64,000 nt of DNA from Methylophilus sp. TWE2 (GCF_001183865.1 NZ_CP012020.1:124001-188000); one strand, 5' to 3'; numbered from the stretch's first letter, positions 46,753-56,708 are shown. Numbers and translations are program-made. Notes: generated by a model not told the origin, from the letters alone.

Positions 46753-49700
46753 TCAATTTGGGTTTTTAGCTTCGTTGAGCTCCCTCCTTGTTTCCATCCA
46801 GTCGTACGCAACCGGCAGGAAAACCAAGGTAAGTGCCGTAGCCGTGAGAAGGCCTCCAATAACCACGACAGCAAGTGGTCTAAGGATTTCTGAACCGACA
46901 CCGGTTGCAAGTAAGAACGGGATCAAACCAAAGATCTCTACCATGGCCGTCATCATCACAGGCCTTAATCGGAGAGTGGTACCTTCCAGTACAGCCTCAT
47001 CTACGGACTTGCCTTCTTCGCGTAAGCCATTGATAAACTCCACTAAGACAATACCGTTCAACATGGCCACCCCGAACACTGCGATAAAGCCAATCGCCGC
47101 AGGCACCGAGAGGTACTGGCCGGCAATTGCCAGAGAGAAAATGCCGCCGATTGCTGCGAAAGGCACATTGGCAATAATCAGTCCGGCATAACGTAGTGAA
47201 TGGAAGGCTGTGTAGAGAAGAACGAATATCAGACCAATGGTAAGCGGTACAATGATTGCCAGCTTAGTCATGGCTCGTTGCTGGTTCTCAAATGCGCCAC
47301 CCCATTGAATCCAATAACCACTTGGAAGTTTTACTTGCTGCTCAATCGCGGCTTGGGCCTCTTTAACAAAGCCATCAATGTCCCGGCCTTGCACGTCCAT
47401 TTGAATCACTGCGTAACGTTGCAATTGCTCACGTCTGACAAATGAATAACCCTCTTCAATATCAACGCTAGCAACTTGAGACAACGGAATCAACGCACCC
47501 TGAGATGTTGAAATGGGGATATCGTTAATTGCTCGAATATCACTGCGGTACTCCGGTTGTAACCAAACTTGGATGGCAAATCGCTTCACACCGTCAATCA
47601 GCGTAGAGACGGGCTTGCCACCAATGCCTGATTGCACAACTTGTAAGATATCATCAGCATTAATGCCATAACGGGCGATCGCTTCACGATCCACATTGAT
47701 AATGAGTTGCGGTTTTCCTATGTTGGCTTCCAACGCCAGATCTGTAACTCCATTAACTTTGGAGACCACAGCTCTTACCTGATTAGCGATACGATCAATG
47801 GTTGCAAGATCTTCACCATAGACTTTTGCAGACAAAGTTGCCCTGACGCCCGAGATCAATTCTTCAACCCGAGACTGGATAGGTTGAGAAGCCGAAATAA
47901 CAGCCTCAGGGACATCTTTTTCAACTTGCTCCTGGAGCTGCTGCGCGAGGTCGCCATAGGTAATTTCTTGAGGCCATGAGTCTGCTGGTTTTAAATGCAC
48001 TAGTACTTCCATGTAGTTCACGTCAGCGGTTTCACCCTTTTCTGCACGACCAATCATTGCCAGGCTGCTTTGCACTTGGGGCATTTTTTTGAGGCTCTTC
48101 GCCACACGATCAGAGACTGAAATAGATTGCTCAAGTGAGGTAGAAGGGATGCCTGTCACCCTAAAGAGAATGTCCTGTTCCTGCAGGTTGGGCATAAACT
48201 CTTTGCCCAGGAATGGAAACATCGCTAAGGCGGCAATGAAGGCAATACCCGTAGAGCCTACGACTAGCTTCTTATGTGCCAAGCACCACTTCAGCAGAGA
48301 TACATACTTAGGCTTGATTAAGCGAATCAGCCATGGATCTCTCTCTTCCTTTGGCTTCAACGCCAAAGAACACAACACCGGAATAAGTGTCAGCGTCAGG
48401 ATCATTGAGCCAATCATGGCAAAAGTCATGTTGATGGCCAAGGGCTTAAATAGCTTCCCTTCCAGCCCCGTCAGGGAGAAGATAGGCAGGAAAACCACTG
48501 TGATGATCAACACACCAAAAGTGATTGGATTGATCACCTCTCGTGAAGCATCGAGTACGATTTTGGATCTATCTACCTTTTGACCAGCGAAGTGAGCCAA
48601 ACGACGGAAGCAGTTCTCAACAAGAACCAGTGGGCCATCAATGGTCATACCTAGGCCAATAATCAAACCACCCAATGACATCAGATTAGCTGAGATGCCA
48701 TATTTCTCCATGAAGATAAAAGCGATCAGACGGCCCATTGGGATTGCTACAACGACGACTAAAGCCGAACGCACTTCGCCAAGCAACATGAACAGCACCG
48801 CAATGACTAGCAATGCGCCCTCAATCATGGCGCGGTCTGCCATACGTATAGCCTTGTCAATGATCGCGGTTCGATCATAAACAGTTTCCAGTGTCACACC
48901 CTTAGGTAAGGTGGCTTTCACCAGCTCCAACTTCTCTTTGGCAGCATCAACCACTTGCTGGGCATTTTCACCAATCCTGGCAAGTACCATACCCATCACA
49001 ACTTCCTTGCCATCTTGCGTAACAGCACCAAAACGGGGGCCTGCGCCTTCAACTACTTTGGCAATGTTTTCTACATAGACTGGCGTACCCTGGTTCTCAG
49101 AGACGACGATACGTTGAATATCGCGGCTATTTTTAACCAGCCCTAAGCCACGCACCAAGAACTGTTCTTGGCCAATATTGACGTATTGCCCACCAACCTG
49201 ATGGTTATTTGCCACCAATCTGTCGATGACTTCAGAGAAGGTCAGGCCATATTTGAATAGCTTTTGAGGGTCGATTTGAACCTGAAATTGTTTCTCGTTG
49301 CCTCCCCAGGATGTGATGTCATCGACTCCGGGTACGGTACGCATCACCATACGCACATTCCAGTCATGCAATGTGCGAAGATCCATAGTGCTTTGCTTAT
49401 CGGACTTCAAGGTATACCAAAGTACCTGACCTAAACCTGATGTGTTAGGGCCAAGTGTTGGTTCGCCATAGCCTGCCGGCATTCTGGAGCGAGCATCAGC
49501 TAGCTTTTCACCCACCAAAAAGCGAGCCTGTTGTATGTCAGTAGTATCAGAAAAATAAACACTGATATAAGACAAACCAAACAATGAAACTGACCGAATC
49601 TCCTCAATACCTTTCAGGCCAGCCAAAGAACTCTCGACTGGAAAAGTAATTAGCTTTTCAACATCTTCAGAAGCAAGTCCAGGAGACTCCGTGTACACGT

Positions 49701-49842
49701 TTACCTGCACAGGAGTCACGTCTGGGAAAGCATCTAGAGGGACTTCCTGCCATGCTTTGACACCGAAAAAAACCACGACAACAAAGGCAAGAATGACAAG
49801 AAGCTTGTATTTGAGGGCAGCATCTAATATCCAATTCAACAT
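46753..49842 (-). CDS. czcA: Heavy-metal efflux RND pump (CzcA family)
   Basis: 1029-aa HME-type RND transporter. The first helix, LLVILAFVVVVFFGVKAW, leads into DAFPDVTPVQVNVYTESPGLASEDVEKLITFPVE, the CzcA/CusA hallmark. The proton relay GLGMTIDGPLVLVENCFRRL lies near residues 398-417. The C-terminal lid FGVAMLNGIVLVEFINGLREEGKS is typical. It overlaps nothing but follows czcB by nine bases. The exact metal (Zn, Co, Cd, Ni) is not settled by the motif. Confidence 0.94.
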   Translation of the reverse strand: MLNWILDAALKYKLLVILAFVVVVFFGVKAWQEVPLDAFPDVTPVQVNVYTESPGLASEDVEKLITFPVESSLAGLKGIEEIRSVSLFGLSYISVYFSDTTDIQQARFLVGEKLADARSRMPAGYGEPTLGPNTSGLGQVLWYTLKSDKQSTMDLRTLHDWNVRMVMRTVPGVDDITSWGGNEKQFQVQIDPQKLFKYGLTFSEVIDRLVANNHQVGGQYVNIGQEQFLVRGLGLVKNSRDIQRIVVSENQGTPVYVENIAKVVEGAGPRFGAVTQDGKEVVMGMVLARIGENAQQVVDAAKEKLELVKATLPKGVTLETVYDRTAIIDKAIRMADRAMIEGALLVIAVLFMLLGEVRSALVVVVAIPMGRLIAFIFMEKYGISANLMSLGGLIIGLGMTIDGPLVLVENCFRRLAHFAGQKVDRSKIVLDASREVINPITFGVLIITVVFLPIFSLTGLEGKLFKPLAINMTFAMIGSMILTLTLIPVLCSLALKPKEERDPWLIRLIKPKYVSLLKWCLAHKKLVVGSTGIAFIAALAMFPFLGKEFMPNLQEQDILFRVTGIPSTSLEQSISVSDRVAKSLKKMPQVQSSLAMIGRAEKGETADVNYMEVLVHLKPADSWPQEITYGDLAQQLQEQVEKDVPEAVISASQPIQSRVEELISGVRATLSAKVYGEDLATIDRIANQVRAVVSKVNGVTDLALEANIGKPQLIINVDREAIARYGINADDILQVVQSGIGGKPVSTLIDGVKRFAIQVWLQPEYRSDIRAINDIPISTSQGALIPLSQVASVDIEEGYSFVRREQLQRYAVIQMDVQGRDIDGFVKEAQAAIEQQVKLPSGYWIQWGGAFENQQRAMTKLAIIVPLTIGLIFVLLYTAFHSLRYAGLIIANVPFAAIGGIFSLAIAGQYLSVPAAIGFIAVFGVAMLNGIVLVEFINGLREEGKSVDEAVLEGTTLRLRPVMMTAMVEIFGLIPFLLATGVGSEILRPLAVVVIGGLLTATALTLVFLPVAYDWMETRRELNEAKNPN

Positions 49843-49851
49843 GCTGTTCTC

Positions 49852-51033
49852 CTAGTGCTCATCACTGATTTGTGATTTGAGTTGTCGAGCTTTTAGAGCA
49901 TATACGCCTGTCTGAACGATGCTTTCATCTTCAGTTAATCCAGTTTTGATTTCGACATACTCGTTATATCGGGCACCTAGTTCTACAGCTCTTGCTTTAA
50001 ATCCGCCATCTTCGCTCACGTAGACATTAGGGATACCTTGTACCATCACGACAGATGTATTAGGTACAACTAGAACATCCTTCGTACCAGAATGATTCAG
50101 AACGACCTTGGCAAACATGTCGATGCGAAGCTTTTGCTCTGTATTAGGCAGTTCGATACGCGCCTTGACCGTACGGGTGGTTTTATCCACCACACTAGAT
50201 AGGTAGCTCACTTTCCCGGTAAATACCTCATCGGGATAAGCGGTCACAGTCACACTGGCTGTTTTACCGACTTCCAGATATTGCAAATCCCTTTCTGGAA
50301 CATCGGCATCAATCCACACCGTTGACATGTCCGCGATGGTGAAAATGGTATCTGCTGGATTGGCTAATTCACCAATCACTGCATTTTTCTCTATCACGAT
50401 GCCGTTGAATGGTGCTTTCAATAGGTAGGTAGATCCACTCTGCTGATCCAGACCGCCATACATTCTTAATCTTTCAGAGTCTGCGTAGAGCGCTGATTTA
50501 GCGCGCTCCAGTGCAGACTGAGATTCAATGAATTGCTTTTGTGGCACAACCTTGTCTTCATACAGCTTGGATATACGATCAAAGTTCGCCTGAGCTAGCG
50601 TTAGATCGGTCTTAGAGCTTCTGAATTGTGCACGAGCCTCCCCCATCGGAACACTGTCAATCTCAGCTAGGGTTTGGCTTGTTTTTACATGGTCTCCAAG
50701 ATTGGCGATCACTTTGGACAGCTTCCCTTCAATACGAGGCGTGACATGAGCCAGTTTATTTTGATTGGCCAAAATGTTCGCTGTAAAACTGAGCTGATCC
50801 TGTATGGGTTGCTTGGTCACTTTGGCGATAGTGACACCACTTTTCTGTATCTCGGCAGGACTTAATTTAATTAAATCCTCATCAGCTTTTGTCTCCGCTG
50901 GGATACTTGAGGTTTCTGTTTTCGGCTCTTGAGGCTGGTTGTTCTCAGAACTGCACCCGCTTAAAATCATGAGAAAAATGATGACTGAAAATGCCAGTGC
51001 AATCACGTATAAATTTCTGAAGAACTTTAGCAT
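49852..51033 (-). CDS. czcB: Metal-efflux membrane fusion lipoprotein (CzcB family)
   Basis: 393-aa periplasmic adaptor with a signal sequence ending in lipobox LSGCSS. Barrel-sandwich motifs: HVTPRIEGKLSKVIANLGDHV and LLKAPFNGIVIEKNAVIGELA, with a hairpin region between. It shows the HlyD layout of CzcB and links CzcA with the outer-membrane channel. Between czcC and czcA, with gaps of nine bases on each side. Confidence 0.93.
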   Translation of the reverse strand: MLKFFRNLYVIALAFSVIIFLMILSGCSSENNQPQEPKTETSSIPAETKADEDLIKLSPAEIQKSGVTIAKVTKQPIQDQLSFTANILANQNKLAHVTPRIEGKLSKVIANLGDHVKTSQTLAEIDSVPMGEARAQFRSSKTDLTLAQANFDRISKLYEDKVVPQKQFIESQSALERAKSALYADSERLRMYGGLDQQSGSTYLLKAPFNGIVIEKNAVIGELANPADTIFTIADMSTVWIDADVPERDLQYLEVGKTASVTVTAYPDEVFTGKVSYLSSVVDKTTRTVKARIELPNTEQKLRIDMFAKVVLNHSGTKDVLVVPNTSVVMVQGIPNVYVSEDGGFKARAVELGARYNEYVEIKTGLTEDESIVQTGVYALKARQLKSQISDEH

Positions 51034-51042
51034 TTTAGTTTC

Positions 51043-52320
51043 CTAGTTTTGATCAGTTGCAGCTATAGGGGATAGCCAGCCAGAGATATATTCCAATTCG
51101 ATCTGCACGAGGCGCAGTTCTTTCTGAGCATCAATGATGTCTCGCTGCGCATCCACAACCTGCCTTTGCACAATCAATAACTGAGGTAAGCCGATTTCTC
51201 CGTTTTCAAAGGCTTTCTTGGAAAGTATCAGGTTTTCTTCCAACCTCGGATATACCTCGCTATCTAACCGTCTTACACGGTCTTTGATATTTTCACGACG
51301 TAACCATGCGGCCTCTATAGTCGCTTTTGCATTGCGAGTACCAGAGGTGCGGTTGATTTCTGATTGGGTAAGCTCAGCGGCCGCACGACCTACACCCGCA
51401 GCATTTCGGCGGAAGATAGGCAATGGCAAAGAAACGCCGATGGATGAGATATTGTCGCTACCTGCCAAACTGGCTTCGGTGGTATTGATCAGACTCACCG
51501 TTAAATCTGGATAGCGCATGCTTTTTTGCAGCTCCAAGCGTGAGCGTGCAGAAGCTTCTTTACTGGTTAGTGCCTGAATGCCTGGGCGGGAGTCTAATTT
51601 GTTGAAAAGATCCTGCAATGTATATTGCGTCTGATTTGGAGTTAATTGCCCCGTGACCTCTGGAAAGTCGTTGGCATTGAGTTGTAGTGTGGCAGCTAGT
51701 TGGGTTCTGGCACGCAGTAGTTGTTCATTTAAAGAGATCAGCTGATTTCTTGCGCGTTCAGCATCAACGATGGCTAGATTACCATCAAGCAAACTATCTT
51801 CGCCGGCACTTACCCGCTTGCGAGACAGGGAGGTGTTTTGCTCTATGAGCTTGAGAATGCGCTTTTCAACTTCGATACGCTTTTGTACTGCGAGCACAGT
51901 AATAAACTGCTCTTCCAACTGTGCATGCAGGACACGGTACTCTTCAGCAATGTCCTGGCTAATTGCCGTTTTGCTTTCCTCAGCTGCTTGCCTACGGAAG
52001 CCTTGCTGTCCGGCAATCTCAAAGGTTTGAGAAACGCCTATGCCATATTCACCTCGATATGGGTCTGATGCGCCAGTTTGAGCAATACGACGTGTTCTCG
52101 CCTCAAGGTTGACTGTTGGGTTGTAATAAAGTGGACCTGATGCATCCTGGAATTCGCCAGCCGGAATACTCTGGTTGGCGATCAAGCGTTTCAGATCAGG
52201 GTTATTCTGGGCAGCAATATTCCAAGCTGCATCCAATGTTAATGGTTCAGCTTGTATAGCTGGAGCTATGAAGAAAGCTATTGAAAGTAATAGCCATCTT
52301 CTAATAGATGATTCAAACAC
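51043..52320 (-). CDS. czcC: Metal-efflux outer-membrane channel (CzcC family)
   Basis: 425-aa TolC-type protein with a signal peptide (LLLSIAFFIAPAIQA). CzcC-like start: PLTLDAAWNIAAQNNPDLKRL. Two long helical repeats with YRGEYGIGVSQTFEIAGQQGFRRQAAEES near residue 85. GTG start at 52320 with AGAGGT eight bases upstream. First structural gene after the czcI-like one. Confidence 0.93.
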   Translation of the reverse strand: MFESSIRRWLLLSIAFFIAPAIQAEPLTLDAAWNIAAQNNPDLKRLIANQSIPAGEFQDASGPLYYNPTVNLEARTRRIAQTGASDPYRGEYGIGVSQTFEIAGQQGFRRQAAEESKTAISQDIAEEYRVLHAQLEEQFITVLAVQKRIEVEKRILKLIEQNTSLSRKRVSAGEDSLLDGNLAIVDAERARNQLISLNEQLLRARTQLAATLQLNANDFPEVTGQLTPNQTQYTLQDLFNKLDSRPGIQALTSKEASARSRLELQKSMRYPDLTVSLINTTEASLAGSDNISSIGVSLPLPIFRRNAAGVGRAAAELTQSEINRTSGTRNAKATIEAAWLRRENIKDRVRRLDSEVYPRLEENLILSKKAFENGEIGLPQLLIVQRQVVDAQRDIIDAQKELRLVQIELEYISGWLSPIAATDQN

Positions 52321-52386
52321 GGCAAGACCTCTCTCGTTAGATCAATGATCAAGATGCTGAACGAGTCAGCATCTTAGACAAATTGA

Positions 52387-52752
52387 CTAAATGAGTGCAG
52401 GAGGTCTGTAGAGACTTTTTAGGACAGGGTTGGTGAACTGATCTTTAGGCTCAGTTTTGAAAATCGTCGAGCCCAATTGGGAAAGTGTACTAACTAATTC
52501 ATTGGTCTCAATAGCCGTGATATGTGCAGAGATATGGCAAGCATGATCACAAAACTGCTCCGGCATCGGGACAGTTTGATTATCTGAGACCGAAGTGATT
52601 TGTGACTTATTAATCAAATGGACATCTTGCATAACCGCTTGAGACGCTACAGCATCATCAAATAAAACTTCAGGCGAAAAGGCCCACGCCGATGAACTCA
52701 TCACTGAGATCAGCGCAAGAAATACCATGAATTTTTTAAAAATTTGATACAT
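52387..52752 (-). CDS. Periplasmic CzcI-like protein
   Basis: 121-aa protein with a Sec signal peptide (FMVFLALISVMSSSAWA) and a central metal-binding-looking CDHACHISAH. Small periplasmic proteins with such His/Cys motifs open czc operons (CzcI), where they modulate metal sensing. First gene of the czc operon, minus strand. Family assignment by position and motif. Confidence 0.7.
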   Translation of the reverse strand: MYQIFKKFMVFLALISVMSSSAWAFSPEVLFDDAVASQAVMQDVHLINKSQITSVSDNQTVPMPEQFCDHACHISAHITAIETNELVSTLSQLGSTIFKTEPKDQFTNPVLKSLYRPPALI

Positions 52753-52895
52753 GCCTTTTTAAATCTAACAATAACTTATTGATGAGTCAATGAGTTTAGT
52801 GTAACTAAATGTACAAAAGTCTGAATCCCCGAATCATACTTTTGAATCTGCCTCTTAATTTCTGTGGACTATCAATAAAACCAATCATTCATGGG

Positions 52896-52941
52896 TGCAT
52901 TTTTTGCAGGAAATTTAAGATATCACTCTGCAAAAAATGCA
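52896..52941. promoter_or_regulatory. 14-bp inverted repeat in the czcI/eptA divergent region
   Basis: TGCATTTTTTGCAG (52896-52909) and CTGCAAAAAATGCA (52928-52941) are perfect reverse complements, 18 bases apart, so equal faces lie 32 bp (about three helix turns) apart. Fits a regulator dimer site for the czc operon or the eptA gene. Regulator unknown. Confidence 0.5.
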
Positions 52942-53017
52942 TGGCTATCAGGATGAGTTTTAATTAAATATATAAAATTCAATCGGTTACGAACTGGCAT
53001 CTGAATTGCTTATCAAG

Positions 53018-53030
53018 AATGATAATCATT
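53018..53030. promoter_or_regulatory. Fur-box-like palindrome before eptA
   Basis: AATGATAATCATT is a perfect 13-bp palindrome with the core of the Fur consensus (GATAATGATAATCATTATC). It ends 13 bases before the chosen eptA start, where a repressor would block initiation. Iron-dependent control is a prediction. Confidence 0.6.
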
Positions 53031-53043
53031 AGAAGATATGACG

Positions 53044-54735
53044 ATGCTTTCAAGTACTTTCAAAACAGGGATTGCAAAATACTTTTCTGTACCGGAAACA
53101 CAAACCAAGTGGATATTGGCAATTTCGTTATTCATTATGGTGACGGGCAACCTTTCCCTTTGCCAAAACTTGCTGAAAACATATCCAGTAAGTTTCCATA
53201 ACCTACCTTTCCTGGCCTCTCTAATAACTTTCTTTTTTGCGACGATCGCTATCGTCTTTCAGATTCTTTGCATTGGCAGAACAACAGCAAAATGGATATT
53301 AGCCATATTGCTGATTGTTGCCTCTATCAACGCGTATTTTATGGATAGTTTTGGTGTGGTCATCGATCACACTATGATGGATAACGTAGCGCAAACTGAC
53401 TTTAAGGAAATGCAAGGATTAATAAGCATTGAACTCTTGCTTAGGCTAGTTCTATTAGGCTGCATACCAGCCTACTTGGTCATCAAATTCTTTCCCAAAG
53501 GGTTGGCCTTCAAACAAGAAGTCAAAGGTCGACTCAAAGCGATTTCTGTTCTTGTGTTAACTGCCATCGTAGTCGTGGCACCATTCACTGCAGGTTATGC
53601 TTCGTTCATTAGAGAGCATAAGATTGTAAGGTTTTACGCAAACCCCACTTACTCCATTTACTCCGCTTACAATTACCTGAATCAAGAGGCAAAAGTTTAC
53701 GAAGCACGTAATACAGTGCTCAAAACGATTGCTGGGGATGCAGTAAAAACCTCAACTACGGGCAATAAACGTAAGTTGATGATTATGGTGGTTGGTGAAA
53801 CAGCTCGCTTTGACAGATTCTCACTCAACGGTTATCAGCGAATTACCAATCCCAACCTTGCAAACGCCAATGTGATTAGTTTCGATAACGTGTCCTCTTG
53901 CGGTACGTCCACAAGTGTTTCTGTGCCATGTATGTTTTCTTCTCTGGGTAAGAAAAATTACGATAAACAGGCAGCATTAAAGCAGGAGAATGCCATTGAT
54001 GTGCTTGCCAGGAATGGCGTCGATGTATTGTGGAGGGATAATAACTCCGACTCCAAAGGCGTTGCCTTAAGAGTTAAATATCAAAACTTCCAGTCCACAA
54101 CATTGAACCCAGTCTGCGATCCAGAGTGCAGGGACATCGGCATGCTGGATGGCCTTGATAAACATATTCAATCTAAGAATGATAAAGACATTTTGATCGT
54201 GCTGCATCAAATGGGAAACCATGGCCCTGAGTACTTCAGAAGATACCCCGCTGCCTTTGAGAAATTTAGCCCGGTTTGTAAATCCAAAGAGCTAAAAGAT
54301 TGCACCAAACAGGAAATAGACAATTCTTACGACAATGCAATTCTCTATACAGATTACTTTTTGTCAGAGGTCATCAAGTTTTTAAAACCCTATGAAGAAA
54401 ATTATGATGTTGGGATGATGTATATCGCGGACCATGGTGAGTCGCTCGGAGAATACGGGATGTATCTGCATGCAGCACCGGTGATGATTGCACCCAAAGA
54501 GCAAACTAAAATTCCACTGATAGTTTGGACTGGCAACTCATCTGCCTTTCCAGAAAACCACTTAAGGCAACATAAAAGTGCCGTGCTTAGCCATGATGAT
54601 GTCTTCTGCTCATTGTTAGTAGCGTATGATTTCCGCTCCAGTATGTGCACGCCATACATGGAGGCTGCCAGACATCTACATAACTCATTAGACCATGATG
54701 CAGTTGCGACTGATAATAAGGGAGTCTCAAGCTAA
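53044..54735 (+). CDS. eptA: Phosphoethanolamine lipid A transferase (EptA/MCR-like)
   Basis: 563-aa inner-membrane enzyme that adds phosphoethanolamine to lipid A, lowering binding of cationic peptides and polymyxins. Five N-terminal membrane segments, then a periplasmic sulfatase-like domain with catalytic Thr in MVVGETARFDRFSLNGYQR (about residue 253) and SSCGTSTSVSVPCMFS with the zinc-site Cys pairs. HQMGNHGPEYFRRYP and YIADHGESLGEYG (metal ligands) are intact. Start 53044 (MLSSTFKTG) gives better SD spacing than 53038. A cargo gene on a mobile island, so a transferable polymyxin-resistance candidate. Confidence 0.93.
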   Translation: MLSSTFKTGIAKYFSVPETQTKWILAISLFIMVTGNLSLCQNLLKTYPVSFHNLPFLASLITFFFATIAIVFQILCIGRTTAKWILAILLIVASINAYFMDSFGVVIDHTMMDNVAQTDFKEMQGLISIELLLRLVLLGCIPAYLVIKFFPKGLAFKQEVKGRLKAISVLVLTAIVVVAPFTAGYASFIREHKIVRFYANPTYSIYSAYNYLNQEAKVYEARNTVLKTIAGDAVKTSTTGNKRKLMIMVVGETARFDRFSLNGYQRITNPNLANANVISFDNVSSCGTSTSVSVPCMFSSLGKKNYDKQAALKQENAIDVLARNGVDVLWRDNNSDSKGVALRVKYQNFQSTTLNPVCDPECRDIGMLDGLDKHIQSKNDKDILIVLHQMGNHGPEYFRRYPAAFEKFSPVCKSKELKDCTKQEIDNSYDNAILYTDYFLSEVIKFLKPYEENYDVGMMYIADHGESLGEYGMYLHAAPVMIAPKEQTKIPLIVWTGNSSAFPENHLRQHKSAVLSHDDVFCSLLVAYDFRSSMCTPYMEAARHLHNSLDHDAVATDNKGVSS

Positions 54736-54746
54736 GTGATTTTTGA

Positions 54747-56168
54747 TTATGTAGCTTCAGTGATGTGGCAAGTATTTAGGTCATCTTCAAAAGCATCCAA
54801 ATATTTTTGTATCTGTACCAATATTTCAGTTGGTGATGCTCCAGAATTAAGCTCTCCTGAGAGTTGTTTTAAAGTGTTCTGAAATGACTTAACAATTCTT
54901 TTGGTATTGACTACATTCAATGTATTTTTGAAGTTTGTAACTTCTTCAAATGCGAGATTTATGTAAACATCGAGTGAAGCAAGATTTGAATGGCCGGTAA
55001 ATTGTTGAACAATTTGTTTAATAGATTCAACTTCAAGTAGAGCGCGTCTAAAGCTATTAGGGTTATCAAACTCATGTTGTTCAATTAACGCCACAAATAA
55101 TTTGGTAATAAATCTATGGCGAAACATATGAGGGCAACATTTTTCTACTATACCAGCTGCTTTTGAAAGTATTGAGATTTCCTGAGTTATGGTGTTTGAA
55201 CGGAGTTGCTTTCCCGTTCTTTCACTGATTAACACATATCCATCATCTTCTTTGAATCCACAAGTTGCACGTATAACACTGCGCCTATTTTTTTCTATGA
55301 ACTCAAGTAAAAATTTCGCATCATGACTAGCAATTGGAATCATTCTATGCGCTACAGTGCCGCTTCCTTTTTTTATAGTAATTAGATTCAGTAGTGGTTT
55401 AGGCATGCTTGCAGCGATACGAACACTTTCACAAGTTAAGTCAGCAACCTCTGAACGGCGACCGCCAGTGATTTCTAAAAGCTTCAACATGAGGTAGCGT
55501 CTCTTCCGTAAGAATATGGATGAGCTTGTTGGAAGTATCACCTTTCTAATTTTATCAATAGCTTCTGTTCCAATAGGTAGCCGCTTTTTTTGAGGGTCTG
55601 GAGTAGGAAATGCGCGATGAGTCCAATATTTCCTTGTTGGCTTTCCTTTTCCGGTGAAATGATTAGAGCTGACTTGTTTAATATAAAACTCTTTTTCCTC
55701 GGCTTTAATTTGACCATTGCGACCGATGAAGTTCTCAAGTTGATAAAGCCTTCCTACACATGCTAAAAACTCGAGACAATTACGGCCGATAGCGATTACC
55801 GAATTTGAGTCTCGTGCAAATAATTCTGGCTGACGCTTTCTTTTTTCAGCTTGTAGCATTTTGATAAATTGGCAGAAGTGATTATCTGTCAGGTTTATCA
55901 ATGAAATTCTGTTGTAAAAAGCATATCTTAAAAGATGACTTATATTGGTAGCGTAAGTGAGCAGGGTCCCGCCGCGATTTCTTCTAGAGAGCCCTTTATT
56001 GTAAAGTTCTAATATATAAACGTTAGCCTCAAGACACCACGTCCCGTTAGGCCAAGATATCATTGGAATATTTGTTGCATCTTGGGGGATAACTCGATGT
56101 TGCTGATCAACATATAAGGGAAGCTGAAATTTATTGTCTGTGCTGTTATAAAGCTTAGATTTAATCAT
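54747..56168 (-). CDS. Tyrosine recombinase (IntA-like) of a recombinase trio
   Basis: 473-aa integrase with the full tyrosine-recombinase set: Arg237 in TGGRRSE, His347-Arg350 in PHMFRHRF, His393 in TGHSNLASLD and nucleophile Tyr402 nine residues later. The N-terminal ~190 residues form the core-binding domain. Third of three genes (IntB-like, 175-aa protein, IntA-like) transcribed together, 12 bases after the middle gene. Similar trios occur in Tn554-type elements, RIT elements and related integrative elements; exact family not fixed here. Confidence 0.85.
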   Translation of the reverse strand: MIKSKLYNSTDNKFQLPLYVDQQHRVIPQDATNIPMISWPNGTWCLEANVYILELYNKGLSRRNRGGTLLTYATNISHLLRYAFYNRISLINLTDNHFCQFIKMLQAEKRKRQPELFARDSNSVIAIGRNCLEFLACVGRLYQLENFIGRNGQIKAEEKEFYIKQVSSNHFTGKGKPTRKYWTHRAFPTPDPQKKRLPIGTEAIDKIRKVILPTSSSIFLRKRRYLMLKLLEITGGRRSEVADLTCESVRIAASMPKPLLNLITIKKGSGTVAHRMIPIASHDAKFLLEFIEKNRRSVIRATCGFKEDDGYVLISERTGKQLRSNTITQEISILSKAAGIVEKCCPHMFRHRFITKLFVALIEQHEFDNPNSFRRALLEVESIKQIVQQFTGHSNLASLDVYINLAFEEVTNFKNTLNVVNTKRIVKSFQNTLKQLSGELNSGASPTEILVQIQKYLDAFEDDLNTCHITEAT

Positions 56169-56180
56169 TTTTCATCTTCA

Positions 56181-56708
56181 TCACATTTTTAAGTGCGGAA
56201 TGTTTCTGAGCGTTAACATGTCTAAAAGCTCTCTTTGCTCTTTTTTGCACAGGGCTTGAGTAGGTGAGTCAGATCGGCTGGCATAAACAGCCCCTTGCCG
56301 TAATGATTTTTCAAATGCTAAAGTTAAAAGTAAGAGATCATGTCTAATGGATTGCATTTCTTTTTCTAATTGTTGATTGACAAGTAGAAGTCCGGCTTTG
56401 GTTTCCTTATTAGGTTTTTTATTTGTATGTAAGCTTGATTCGAGAGCTAACAGTGCATTGATTCTTGACTTGTTTAGTCCCTCGTAGCCGCCATTTATAA
56501 TTGAGTCTGCAATTCTTTTTTGAGTATTAATTGATAGGCTAAAGATTCCTTTAGATGTATTTGAGAATTTTGCTAAGGCTCCTTGAGATTTTAAGGCTGT
56601 GTTTAGTTGCTGATCATGAATATACGTTTCTGGATGATTGATAACCTCCCGTAACAGGCTTGATAGTGCCAACAAGGATTGATTACTTTTTTCAATACGT
56701 TTATCCAT
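56181..56708 (-). CDS. Small coiled-coil protein of the recombinase trio
   Basis: 175-aa basic protein with long helices (LLVNQQLEKEMQSIRHDLLLLTLAFEKSLRQ) and no catalytic motif. It overlaps the IntB-like gene by 8 bases and lies 12 bases before the IntA-like gene, in the position of TnpC-like accessory proteins of Tn554-type elements. Probably helps recombination directionality or DNA binding. Confidence 0.7.
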   Translation of the reverse strand: MDKRIEKSNQSLLALSSLLREVINHPETYIHDQQLNTALKSQGALAKFSNTSKGIFSLSINTQKRIADSIINGGYEGLNKSRINALLALESSLHTNKKPNKETKAGLLLVNQQLEKEMQSIRHDLLLLTLAFEKSLRQGAVYASRSDSPTQALCKKEQRELLDMLTLRNIPHLKM

